A stretch of DNA of 46,848 bases, taken from contig CANQKC010000021.1 in the NCBI GenBank assembly GCA_947624305.1, positions 1-46,848 on the forward strand. Direction: 5' to 3'. The translations under genes were made by a program, and so were the position numbers. The notes beneath the pieces were generated by a model that saw nothing but the letters and a program-made list of their open reading frames with translations, ran no database searches and was not told where the DNA came from. The first letter of the stretch is position 1. Every line of letters starts with the position of its first letter. Below are positions 16,660-26,188 of the stretch, one piece after another. This DNA comes from an uncultured Monoglobus sp. (GTDB lineage: Bacteria; Bacillota; Clostridia; Monoglobales; Monoglobaceae).

Positions 16660-19600
16660 ATGAAAAAGAAATTGGGAGCTTTATTATTGGTTCTGTCGGC
16701 GATTTTGATTATACCAATCGCGGCGCATGCGGCGGAAATAATTGACAGCGGCGCTTGCGGCGCTGAGGGAGACAACGTGACATGGACACTCGACGCTGAA
16801 GGAACCCTAACAATAAGCGGCACAGGAGAGATGAATAATTATGGAGGTATTAACGGCGATTTGACTCCGTGGTATGACAATACGGAAAACATTACAAAGG
16901 TTGTCATAGAAGACGGCGTGACGAATGTTGGTGAAGAGGCATTTCTTTTTTGCTCTAACTTACGGCGCGCGGAGCTGCCCGAAAGTGTGACGTACATCGG
17001 TAATAGTGCGTTTTCAGCCTGTAAAAACTTAACAGACATAACTATACCAAGCGGCGTGGCAAGCATTGGTGAATTTGTGTTTGATGGGTGCGGCAGCTTA
17101 CAAAGCATAAACATTCCGGAAAGTATTACAAGCATTGGAACGGGAGCTTTTAACGGATGCAAACGCTTAATAGAAATAAAGATACCACGCAGCGTGACAA
17201 GTATTGGCGAATTTGCGTTTGGCAGTTGTGGACATCTTGATATATCAGTAGATGCGGATAATCCGAATTATAGCAGCTTTGGCGGTGTTCTATTTAATAA
17301 AGATAAGACAAAACTCTTAGGATATGCTAGAGATAAAATACAATCCGAATACACAGTGCCGGACGGTGTAGAGAGCATCGGCATGGACGCGTTTTACGGC
17401 TGTTCATTCTTAACAATAACCATACCGAAAGGCGTGAATAACATTGAGCGGGCGTTTTCGTATTGTAAATATTTAAATATAACGGTAGACGCGGATAATC
17501 CGAATTACAGCAGTGTTGACGGCGTATTGTTCAACAAAGATAAGACCGAATTAATTGCATACGCTAAGGATGGAATACAATACACAGTGCCGGACAGCGT
17601 GACGAGCATCTGTGCGGACGCGTTTGCCTATTGTGAGAATTTAAAGAATATAATTATGAAAAACAGTGTGACAAACATTGGCGATCACGCGTTTTACTAT
17701 TGCACCGCTTTAACAAACATAGTTATACCGAACAGTGTGATAAGCATTGGCGATTCTGCGTTTTACTATTGTACCGATTTAATAAGTATAACTATACCAA
17801 AAAGTATAACAAGTATTGGTGATGGCGCATTTAACTACTGCGCCGACTTGACTGATATATACTACAGCGGAAGCGAAGAAGATTGGAAAAAAATTAACAT
17901 AGGATCAGGCAACGAATCATTAACCAATGCCTCTATGCATTATAATACGGCTGATAATATAGTTGACAGGGGCAATTGCGGCGCCAACATTACATGGATA
18001 CTTGAGGACAATGGCACGCTGACAATAAGCGGCTCCGGGAAGATGAATGATTATGAAGGCATTAACGGTGATATGGCGCCGTGGTATTACGAGCGAGAAA
18101 GCGTTACAAAGGTTATTGTTGAAGGCGGCGTGACGAGCATTGGAGAATACGCATTTTATGAATGCACCGAATTACAGGAAACAGTCTTTACCGATGGCAT
18201 AATGAGTATTGGATGGGAAGCATTTGGAGAATGTACCAACTTATCAAGAGTCACTATACCCGAAAGCGTAACAAGTATTAATTGGGGCGCGTTTAAAGGA
18301 TGTACCAACTTATTAAGAGTCACTATACCCAAAAACGTAACAAATATTGACTTTGGCGCGTTTGCCGGCTGCGGAAACTTAGACATAACGGTAGACGCGA
18401 ACAACCCAAATTACAGCAGCGCGAATGGCGTATTGTTTAACAAAGATAAGACCGAATTAATTGCATACGCTAAAGACAAAAAACAACCCCAATACACGGT
18501 GCCGAACAGCGTGACGAGCATCGGCAATCGTGCGTTTAATTGGTGTACCGGTTTAACAAGCGTAATTATACCAAACAGCGTGACAAGCATTGGCAATTCT
18601 GCATTTGAGTACTGTACCGATTTATCGGAGATAATCATTCCTGACGGAGTGACAATCCTCAACGGATATATATTTTCCAACTGCACTCGTTTAACAAGCA
18701 TAACCATCCCCGACAGTGTGACAAGCATTGACTATTACGCGTTTAGTAATTGCAGTAGCTTAGTGAACATAAATATATCCGATAATGTATCAGCAATTGG
18801 AAGTGGAGTATTTGATGGGTGCGGAAATCTAAATATAACGGTAGGGACGAACAACCCTTATTACAGCAGTATTGACGGTGTATTGTTTAACAAAGATAAG
18901 ACTATACTTTTAAGATATGCAAAAGACAAAATACAGCATGAATACTCAGTGCCAACCGGCGTGACGAGCATCGGCGATCATGCGTTTGATTGGTGTACCG
19001 GTTTAACAAGTGTAATTATACCAAACAGTGTGACAAGCATTGGCGAAATTGCTTTTAGGTCTTGTGAAAGTCTTACCGACATATACTATGGCGGCAGCAA
19101 GACGGAATGGCAAAACGCAATTGGAGAGGGTGACAGGTTTTTAACCGATGCGGTCATTCACTACAATTCGGATGGAATTTCTCCCGATAGTGGCGAATGC
19201 GGAGCCGGCGGCGCCAATTTAACATGGACGCTTGACAGTGAAGGCACGCTGACGATAAGCGGTACGGGAGATATGAAAGATTTTGGATACGACAATTATC
19301 CATCATGGTATGATCTTAAAAAAAGAATTAAAAAAGTTATCATAGAAGCCGGGGTGACAAGCATCGGCGATGATGCGTTTGATTATTGCGGCAACTTAAC
19401 AAGCGTAAATATCTCGTCCGGCGTGACAAGCATAGGCTATGATGCATTTGCGGATTGCAGAAATTTAACAAGCATAAATATACCGGACAGTGTGACAAAC
19501 ATTAACAGTTGTGCATTTTCCACATGCGGCAGTCTTAATATAGAAGTATCTCCACAGAATAACACTTATTCATCAATTGACGGAGTGTTGTTCAATAAAG

Positions 19601-20613
19601 ACCAAACACAAATTTTGGCATACTCTAAAGATACAATTCAGACGGCTTATACTATACCCGATAGCGTGACGAGTATCGGCAATTCTGCGTTTTCCCATTG
19701 TGGCAGCTTAACAAACATAAATATTCCCGACAGTGTGACAAACATCGGGGGAGATGCGTTTAGATATTGCAGCAGTTTAGCGAACATAAATATACCGGAC
19801 AGCGTGACAAGCATCGGCGATGATGCGTTTCTATACACAAAGTACTATGATATTGCCGATAATTGGTCTGAAGGTGTGCTATACATCGGAAATTTTCTTA
19901 TACGTGCAAATTCGAAACAAATAAGCGATATATATAATATAAAAAACGGAACAAAATGCATCGCTGATGGCGCCTTCTTCTATTGCCGGGAGTTAAAATG
20001 TGTAACGATCCCGGACAGTGTGACAAGCATCGGCGATGAGGCGTTTGGTTATTGCAGCAGTTTAACAAGCATAATTATTCCAAACGGTGTAAAAAGTATC
20101 GGCGATTATACGTTTGAGCAATGCAGAAAATTAACAAACGCAACAATACCGAGCAGCGTGATAAGTATCGGCGATTATGCATTTGATTTTTGTGATTATT
20201 TAAAAGATATATATTACTCTGGCAACAGAGAACAATGGGATAATATTGTTATAGGGGAAAACAATGATTGTCTGACCGGCGCAGAAATACATTTTAATGA
20301 AATATATTTTAGCAACGGTAAAATTGAGGGTTTGGTTGATTTTGATTTAAACAAAAACACAATTGGTGTCAGCACAAGTCTTGATAATTTGGCAGTCGAG
20401 GAAAAGGAAAAATCCGAGGTGTTTGTGGTACTGTACGATGAAAATGACGTTGTGATCGATTCATATAACGCGGTGTATGACGGGGCGGAAATAAGCGGTG
20501 CGTTGAAAAATGACGCGAAAGCTGATCATATTAAGGTCTTTGTATGGAACAAAGACGGAAGTCTTGAGCCGATCACTGAGGCACCGGAATATATAAGAAT
20601 AAATAATAATTAA
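16660..20613 (+). CDS. Secreted BspA-like leucine-rich repeat protein
   Basis: The signal peptide is MKKKLGALLLVLSAILIIPI, cleaved near AHAAE. The protein is built of BspA/TpLRR repeats of the pattern SVTSIGDSAFYYCTDLISIT. Three superunits start at about residues 28, 435 and 842, each with a short beta segment (TWTLDAEGTLTISGTGEMN). Inserts of the YSSVDGVLFNKDKTELIAYA type interrupt the repeats. A separate beta-rich domain of about 100 residues closes the chain. Relatives are adhesins or host-binding surface proteins. There is no SLH, LPXTG or lipobox, so it is presumably secreted or held by the last domain. Ribosome site GGGAGG. The gene is visibly AT-richer than the neighbouring housekeeping genes, a sign of transfer. 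Confidence 0.9.
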   Translation: MKKKLGALLLVLSAILIIPIAAHAAEIIDSGACGAEGDNVTWTLDAEGTLTISGTGEMNNYGGINGDLTPWYDNTENITKVVIEDGVTNVGEEAFLFCSNLRRAELPESVTYIGNSAFSACKNLTDITIPSGVASIGEFVFDGCGSLQSINIPESITSIGTGAFNGCKRLIEIKIPRSVTSIGEFAFGSCGHLDISVDADNPNYSSFGGVLFNKDKTKLLGYARDKIQSEYTVPDGVESIGMDAFYGCSFLTITIPKGVNNIERAFSYCKYLNITVDADNPNYSSVDGVLFNKDKTELIAYAKDGIQYTVPDSVTSICADAFAYCENLKNIIMKNSVTNIGDHAFYYCTALTNIVIPNSVISIGDSAFYYCTDLISITIPKSITSIGDGAFNYCADLTDIYYSGSEEDWKKINIGSGNESLTNASMHYNTADNIVDRGNCGANITWILEDNGTLTISGSGKMNDYEGINGDMAPWYYERESVTKVIVEGGVTSIGEYAFYECTELQETVFTDGIMSIGWEAFGECTNLSRVTIPESVTSINWGAFKGCTNLLRVTIPKNVTNIDFGAFAGCGNLDITVDANNPNYSSANGVLFNKDKTELIAYAKDKKQPQYTVPNSVTSIGNRAFNWCTGLTSVIIPNSVTSIGNSAFEYCTDLSEIIIPDGVTILNGYIFSNCTRLTSITIPDSVTSIDYYAFSNCSSLVNINISDNVSAIGSGVFDGCGNLNITVGTNNPYYSSIDGVLFNKDKTILLRYAKDKIQHEYSVPTGVTSIGDHAFDWCTGLTSVIIPNSVTSIGEIAFRSCESLTDIYYGGSKTEWQNAIGEGDRFLTDAVIHYNSDGISPDSGECGAGGANLTWTLDSEGTLTISGTGDMKDFGYDNYPSWYDLKKRIKKVIIEAGVTSIGDDAFDYCGNLTSVNISSGVTSIGYDAFADCRNLTSINIPDSVTNINSCAFSTCGSLNIEVSPQNNTYSSIDGVLFNKDQTQILAYSKDTIQTAYTIPDSVTSIGNSAFSHCGSLTNINIPDSVTNIGGDAFRYCSSLANINIPDSVTSIGDDAFLYTKYYDIADNWSEGVLYIGNFLIRANSKQISDIYNIKNGTKCIADGAFFYCRELKCVTIPDSVTSIGDEAFGYCSSLTSIIIPNGVKSIGDYTFEQCRKLTNATIPSSVISIGDYAFDFCDYLKDIYYSGNREQWDNIVIGENNDCLTGAEIHFNEIYFSNGKIEGLVDFDLNKNTIGVSTSLDNLAVEEKEKSEVFVVLYDENDVVIDSYNAVYDGAEISGALKNDAKADHIKVFVWNKDGSLEPITEAPEYIRINNN

Positions 20614-20704
20614 AAACCGCATTGAATTAAGATTGTGCAGCTTTTCCGCTATTGCAAATTTAATTAAGAAATATAATAAGCTAAAATTAATACAGGAGGA
20701 GATT

Positions 20705-23044
20705 ATGAAGGATTTAAAGAAAACAATAACAAAATTTGTTAAAACAATCCCGGCGCTGACTTTGGTATTATGCTCGCTGCAGCCGGCAGCACAATCCGTC
20801 GTATACGGTGGCAATGAGTACGTTTTGGCGCCGCCCATCGCATATGAGGAAAGCGATTATGCAGTCGCAGCAAATGATGATCTTGCGACGGAATTTGAGT
20901 ATGAAACGGACGCAGGGTCCGAGACCACAGCGGAACCGGATGTATCAGCCACACCCGAAACGTCGGCGGAACCCGGTGCGTCAGCTACACCCGAAACGAC
21001 AGCGGAACCCAGCGCGTCAGCTACGCCGGGAACAACAGCGGAGCCCGATGCTTCGACAGAACCGGACGCTACATCCACGCCAATAACGACAACGGGGCCC
21101 AACGCGACCACCGAACCCGATGCCACGCCGGAACCGGACGCTACAGCTGTACCTACCGAATCCCCGAGTCCAGGAGGTTTAAGAACACATTCAAAGGAGG
21201 ACATAATTCAAAAATACAACAGTATTATAAGCAATGACGCGCGTAATGTATTTGAGGAGCAACCCTCCTTAACCGCGCCATACAAAGCCGGAAAAGTAAA
21301 TCAAACAATTCTGCAGGAAGGGCTTGAGTATTACAATTTTATGAGGTATCTTGCGTATTTGCCTCCTGTTGAAATGACCGATGAAAAAAATGATTTTGCC
21401 CAGCACGGCGCAACATTAATGGCAGCAACAGACCAAATGAGTCACACTCCACCTCAACCTTTTGACATGGATGATGAATTTTACCAAACCGCCTATGGCG
21501 CAACTTCAACAAGCAATATAGCTTATTACAGCGGCGGACAGCGTGATCTGCGGATCAGTATTGATATGTGGATGGATGACGGTGACAGCTCGAATATCGA
21601 CGTAGTGGGACACAGGAGATGAATATTAAATCCGGATCAAAAATATATAGGCTTTGGTCTCGTTCCGCCGTATTCATCGGTGGCTGTCTTTGATGAGAGC
21701 CGCAGCGAAAAAGTTGAATATGATTACATTTCCTGGCCAGCGGAAGGTTATTTTCCCAAAAATGTTTTTTCTGTCGATACGCCGTGGTCTGTATCGCTTA
21801 ACCCTGAAAAATTCGCTCGTGTCAATATGGATGATACATCGGTTTCAATCACTCGTGAAATAGATAACGAGACATGTGTCTTAGATAAATCCGATTACTC
21901 ATCAAAACCCGACGAACACGACGCATATTTCAATATTAACCGAGAAGGTTGCGGAATCCCCAACTGTATTATATTCAGACCGCCATATAACTTTTTAAGC
22001 AAAGATTTTAATGGAAAATACATTGTTGAGATAAACGGAATACGCGATAAAAGCGGAAACGAAACATCCTTGAGCTATCCCGTTGAATTTTTCGGAACGG
22101 ATTTAACAATTGACTCAAGAAGCGGAAGCGGCGGTAGTATTTCTCCCTCGGGTAAAGTCACCGTGGAATACGGCAGCGATATCACGTTCAAGATCACTCC
22201 GTCAAGCGGATATAGGATTTCAGACGTTATTGTTGATGGTTTTTCAGTCGGCAGTGTATCAACATATACTTTCGAAAATATAAAAAACGATTCATCAATA
22301 GAAGCAATTTTTGAAAAAACCTACAATAGTAACACCGGAGGCAGCACAGGCGGTGGCGGCGGTGGAGGTTTCTCCGGAGGCGGCGGCTTCTCAAACGGAA
22401 GCGGATATATTGGCGGCACGACTGTCACAGAACCTTCATATACGGAAACGCCGTCCATTACAACGCCGGAAGGCAATACCGTGTCCCAAAACTCGATCGG
22501 TTCACTGCCCTTTGTTGATGTCAATTATTCGGATTGGTATTATGACGGAGTTGAATATGCTTACGCCAACGGATTAATGAACGGCACTTCGGCCACGCTG
22601 TTTGAACCCGAGGCGACCATGACACGCGGAATGCTTGTGACGGTTCTGGGCAGAGCAGAGGGCGTCAGCGGCGGCTCGGGCAGCGCGTTCTCGGACGTGG
22701 ACCCGGATGAATATTACGCGCCGTATATCGCATGGGCTTCAAGCTGCGGCATAGTGAACGGAGTCGGCGGCGGAATGTTCGCGCCCGACGACACCGTCAC
22801 CCGCGAGCAGATCGCCAAGATTTTCAAGGGATATTATGAATATTTGGGCGTCGCAACAAATTCGTCGAGCGCTCCGGATTACGCGGACGCGTATCTTATC
22901 AGCGACTGGGCCGTTCCGGGCGTGGCGTTCTGCAAAGAAAAAGGTCTTATGCAGGGCAAGGACGGCAACATGTTCGACCCGCAGGGCGGAGCGACAAGAG
23001 CCGAGGCTGCGACGATCCTCATGCGCGCGGGCATCGGAAAATAG
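20705..23044 (+). pseudogene. SLH-anchored CAP-domain protein gene interrupted by in-frame TGA
   Basis: One open frame of 779 codons is broken only by TGA at 21620-21622 (codon 306). The first part has a signal peptide, a Thr/Pro/Glu-rich linker with repeated SATPETTAEP units, and a CAP (SCP/PR-1) domain including NFMRYLAYLPPVEM and HGATLMAATDQMSH. It ends at DVVGHRR. The frame then continues ILNPDQKYIGFGLVPP, where the family has GHRRWILNP, so TGA replaces the expected Trp codon TGG. Downstream are an InlB/Flg_new-like repeat (SISPSGKVTVEYGSDITFKI), a Gly-rich spacer and three SLH modules (about residues 600-779). The stop would remove the wall anchor. Start at 20705 with AGGAGGAG. TGA is a normal stop elsewhere here, so recoding is unlikely. 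A GTG near 21680 could restart translation but would lack a signal peptide. Confidence 0.85.
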
Positions 23045-23105
23045 ATTTTTAATTGCGGGACATTGAACGGGATATGTCTGCGGAGCGGAGTGAGGGGGGA
23101 GGCCA

Positions 23106-23186
23106 CACGTTGGTTCGCCTCCCTCTCCGTCTTTCCGCCTGCGGCGGAAATCCACCTCTCCCTCCCCGGAGGGCGAGGCAGGCGGG
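23106..23186. repeat. Dispersed palindromic repeat after the CAP/SLH gene
   Basis: This is a close copy of 396-478, including ACGTTGGTTCGCCTCCCTCT, the CCGCCTGCGGCGG palindrome and GAGGGCGAGGCAGGCGG. It lies between the gene end and its terminator. Confidence 0.85.
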
Positions 23187-23189
23187 CGG

Positions 23190-23211
23190 GCGGGGCTTCG
23201 GCCCCGCTTTT
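23190..23211 (+). terminator. Terminator of the CAP/SLH gene
   Basis: Stem GCGGGGC/GCCCCGC with a TTCG tetraloop and four T residues. It also separates this transcript from the converging small RNA. Confidence 0.75.
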
Positions 23212-23212
23212 G

Positions 23213-23297
23213 CATAAAAATAAGGCCGTTTGGGGGAACGGCCTTATAAATTAAAAGGGAGGGAGTTATGTTTAAACTCTGCAGCTTTCCTGCTGCG
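23213..23297 (-). ncRNA. C-rich small RNA candidate, copy 2
   Basis: The layout is the same as copy 1 (11038-11123). A stem-loop GCAGC/GCTGC (23296-23281) comes first, then GAGTT/AACTC (23279-23263) with loop TAAACAT, an exposed CCTCCC (23262-23257) and TTTTAATTTA. A 10-bp terminator stem TAAGGCCGTT/AACGGCCTTA (23246-23221) with ATTTTTA ends it. Compared with copy 1, stems one and three differ in sequence but remain paired, while the middle hairpin and C-rich box are nearly unchanged. It lies between a convergent gene end and the lipoprotein gene's 3' end. It could be independently transcribed or processed from that 3' end. Confidence 0.65.
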
Positions 23298-23303
23298 ATT
23301 ATT

Positions 23304-23309
23304 ATTATA
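23304..23309 (-). promoter_or_regulatory. -10 element of C-rich RNA copy 2
   Basis: TATAAT with a TGT extended -10 on the minus strand, in the shared context TTATAATAATAA. No clear -35. Confidence 0.5.
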
Positions 23310-23406
23310 ACACATCCCTTGAAATGTGGGTGAATATTCTGTAAAGAAAAAATTAACTAATTATGAATTATTCCTCGAATTTTCACGCATTTTGTCAGAA
23401 CGCGAT

Positions 23407-24186
23407 TTAAGCGTCAGTTCCTCTTTCAATCGAAATAACGCTGACAGCGCCTGTTTCGGGCGCGAACAGGAACGTCTGGGTCACGCGGGTCGAATCATTG
23501 GGCGGAACCTGGTCGCCGCTGAAGTCGCTTCCCACATAAGTGAAGTCGTCGCCGTCCTGCTTGTAGTATCTCGCCGCTCTCGTGATCGAGACGTCGTTGT
23601 TCTCGTCTTCGGGCTTGTTGTAGTCGTCTCCGTAGACAGAGATGAACTCATCAAGGGACGAGCCGATCTTCACGCCGTGAGGTGTCACAAATCTTTCGGG
23701 ATCGTCGCTGCCCTCCATGTTTCCGGCGGCGACAACGAGGCGGCTCGCATTGTTGTTTGAGTCATACTGAACGGCAATTCCGCTGTAAAATCTGTTGCCT
23801 TGAGAGTCCACCGTTTTGGGGGCGCCGATAAGGCTTTCGATGTCGTCCATGCTCATGCCGACGCTTATCAGCGCGCCGCTCATCGTGTCGACAAATCCGA
23901 GGTCCTCGTCGTCAAAATCATACTGGTCATCTCCCTCGCGCGGCTCAACAGCGACGTCAACTCCGCCGTCCTCGGCGGGCTTGATGTTGTCGCCCTCGGC
24001 CTCGAACTGATGAGGAACCGACTCGGCGGCGTAAGGCGTCGCGTCCGGATTGGACTCGGGCCGCTCGGCCGTGTTCTCGGTCAGGCCGCCGGAGTCGGTA
24101 GCCTTTTTGCCGCAACCCGCGAAAACGCCCGCCGCGAGCAGAGCGCTCAGCGCGATGCAGATTAATTTCTTTGACTTGATCATCAT
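23407..24186 (-). CDS. Predicted lipoprotein of unknown function
   Basis: The N-terminus MMIKSKKLICIALSALLAAG ends in the lipobox VFAGC (Cys near residue 25), so it should be a membrane-anchored lipoprotein. An acidic low-complexity segment (about 30-100) follows. The C-terminal half has two segments, SVGMSMDDIESLIGAPKTVD and VKIGSSLDEFISVYGDDYNK, whose pattern resembles the start of BamE/SmpA-like folds repeated twice. I do not recognise a named family. ATG at 24186 follows AAGGAGAG. It stands alone, with a possible TATAAT at 24233-24228. The C-rich RNA copy 2 begins about 100 bases after its stop in the same direction. Confidence 0.8.
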   Translation of the reverse strand: MMIKSKKLICIALSALLAAGVFAGCGKKATDSGGLTENTAERPESNPDATPYAAESVPHQFEAEGDNIKPAEDGGVDVAVEPREGDDQYDFDDEDLGFVDTMSGALISVGMSMDDIESLIGAPKTVDSQGNRFYSGIAVQYDSNNNASRLVVAAGNMEGSDDPERFVTPHGVKIGSSLDEFISVYGDDYNKPEDENNDVSITRAARYYKQDGDDFTYVGSDFSGDQVPPNDSTRVTQTFLFAPETGAVSVISIERGTDA

Positions 24187-24288
24187 AATCTCTCCTTTGT
24201 GTTCAAAAGTCTTAATTTTGTGGTTGTATTATACAGTATTTTTGTCTTTAAGTTATGTCCTTATTTTAAACAAATTATAAAATTTTGA

Positions 24289-26175
24289 TTACTTGTTTTT
24301 AAGCCATACCATAAGCACCGCGATGTCGGCCGGGCTGACGCCCGATATTCTGGAGGCCTGCCCGAGCGACGCGGGTCTTATCGCGCCGAGCTTCTGGCGC
24401 GCCTCAAGGCGGAGGCCGTCGATCTTTTCGTAATCAATATCGCCGGGAAGCTTTTTGTTCTCCATTTTGCGGAACCGATCGGCCTGCTTTTTCTGGCGCT
24501 CGATATATCCGGCGTATTTTATGCTGATCTCGACCTGCTCGCGCACGTCCGCGGGAAGGTTCGGGCGCTCCTTGTCGATCCCGGCCATGCCGCCGTAGCT
24601 CACGTTCGGCCTCCTCAAAAGCTCGTCACCCCGAACGCCCGTATTAAGCGGCGCGGAGCCGACGCTTTCAAGATACGCGTTAACCTCCCGCGACGGCGGG
24701 AAAACCAGTTTTTCAAGCCGCTTTATCTCGCCTTCGATCAGCCGCTTTTTTTCAAGGAATTTCAGGTACCGCTCTTCCGTGATCAGGCCGAGCTCGTAGC
24801 CCTTTTGGGTCAGGCGCAGGTCGGCGTTGTCCTGGCGGAGCAGCAGGCGATACTCACTGCGCGAGGTCATCATTCGGTAGGGCTCGTTGGTGCCCTTTGT
24901 GACGAGGTCGTCGATCAGCGTTCCAATATACGCCTCGGAGCGGTCAAGCGTGAACGGCGGCCTGCCCGAAAGCTTGAGCGCCGCGTTGATGCCCGCGATC
25001 AGGCCCTGCGCCGCGGCTTCCTCATAGCCCGAGGTGCCGTTGAACTGCCCCGCGCCGTAGAGCCCGCCGATGTTCTTGAACTCCAGCGTCGGGTAAAGCT
25101 GCAGCGGGTCGGCGCAGTCGTACTCTATCGCGTATGCGCTGCGCATGACGTGGGCGTTCTCAAAGCCCGGCAGTGAGTGGAGCATCTCGATCTGCACCTC
25201 CTCGGGCATGCTGCTCGAAAAGCCCTGGAGATAGATCTCCTCGGTCTTGAGCCCCATAGGCTCCACAAAGAGCTGGTGCCGCTCCTTATCGGCAAAACGC
25301 ACCACCTTGTCCTCGATCGAGGGACAGTAGCGCGGGCCTATCCCTGTTATGCCGCCGCTGCCGTAGATCGGCGAACGGTCTAAGTTCTCATTGATTATCC
25401 TGTGCGTCTCCTCTCCCGTGTAGGTTATGTGGCAGGATATTTTGTTCTCAAGATTTTTCGGGTCGGTCTCAAACGAGAACGGGATAATTTCCTCGTCGCC
25501 CTTTTGCTCCTCAAGCTCCGAAAAGTCAATGCTGCGGCGGTTTATCCGCGGCGGAGTCCCGGTTTTGAAGCGGCGCAGCCTGACGCCGATCCTCTCAAGG
25601 TTTTTCGACAGCTCCCGCGCGGGGAACACGCCGTCGGGGCCGCTTTCCTCGGAATACTCACCGATGATTATTCTCGCCTTTAAATACGTTCCCGTGCAGA
25701 CTATCGCCGCGCGGCACAAAAACTCCGCGCCAGACGCGGTCACGACCGAGCGGACGCTTCCGTTTTCGTCAAGGCGCACGTCGACGACTTCGCCCTGGCG
25801 CAGGTCAAGGTTGTCCTGAAGCTCTATACGGTGCTTCATGTCGGCCTTATAGTCAACGCGGTCGATCTGGGCGCGCAGCGAGTGAACCGCGGGCCCTTTG
25901 CCGCGATTGAGCATGCGCGACTGGATCATATTCTCGTCAGCCGCCTTGCCCATTTCGCCGCCGAGCGCGTCGATCTCGCGCACCAGATGACCCTTCGCTG
26001 TGCCGCCTATGCTCGGATTGCACGGCAGGTTCGCCACCGAGTCAAGGCTTATCGCGAAAATGCAGGTCTTCATGTTAAGGCGCGCAGAGGCGAGGGCGGC
26101 CTCTATTCCGGCGTGGCCGCCCCCGATCACTATTACGTCATATTTGTCTTTTGATGTGAATGTCGGTTCAGTCAA
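24289..26175 (-). CDS. mnmG: tRNA uridine-5-carboxymethylaminomethyl modification enzyme MnmG
   Basis: It is the FAD- and folate-dependent subunit of the MnmEG complex that modifies the wobble uridine (U34) of several tRNAs. The FAD-binding motif is [20 protein letters not shown] at the N-terminus. Family blocks follow: [57 protein letters not shown], and the C-terminal [17 protein letters not shown]. At 628 residues it is full length. It follows fhs by 13 bases on the minus strand, so the two are probably co-transcribed. That pairing is sensible, since MnmG consumes methylene-THF, but it is not a classic gene order. mnmE is not in the window. Confidence 0.96.
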   Translation of the reverse strand: MTEPTFTSKDKYDVIVIGGGHAGIEAALASARLNMKTCIFAISLDSVANLPCNPSIGGTAKGHLVREIDALGGEMGKAADENMIQSRMLNRGKGPAVHSLRAQIDRVDYKADMKHRIELQDNLDLRQGEVVDVRLDENGSVRSVVTASGAEFLCRAAIVCTGTYLKARIIIGEYSEESGPDGVFPARELSKNLERIGVRLRRFKTGTPPRINRRSIDFSELEEQKGDEEIIPFSFETDPKNLENKISCHITYTGEETHRIINENLDRSPIYGSGGITGIGPRYCPSIEDKVVRFADKERHQLFVEPMGLKTEEIYLQGFSSSMPEEVQIEMLHSLPGFENAHVMRSAYAIEYDCADPLQLYPTLEFKNIGGLYGAGQFNGTSGYEEAAAQGLIAGINAALKLSGRPPFTLDRSEAYIGTLIDDLVTKGTNEPYRMMTSRSEYRLLLRQDNADLRLTQKGYELGLITEERYLKFLEKKRLIEGEIKRLEKLVFPPSREVNAYLESVGSAPLNTGVRGDELLRRPNVSYGGMAGIDKERPNLPADVREQVEISIKYAGYIERQKKQADRFRKMENKKLPGDIDYEKIDGLRLEARQKLGAIRPASLGQASRISGVSPADIAVLMVWLKNK

Positions 26176-26188
26176 ATTATCACTCCGT

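Noticed and set aside
20705..23044. Recoding of TGA as tryptophan
   Set aside because: TGG codes Trp and TGA ends several intact genes here (patatin, fourth-base context included), so one TGA in a surface gene is more simply a nonsense change.
23270..23335. Leader peptide starting ATGTTTAAACTC on the plus strand of RNA copy 2
   Set aside because: In the homologous copy at 11093 the frame is ATGTTTTAA, so coding is not conserved, whereas the opposite-strand RNA fold is.
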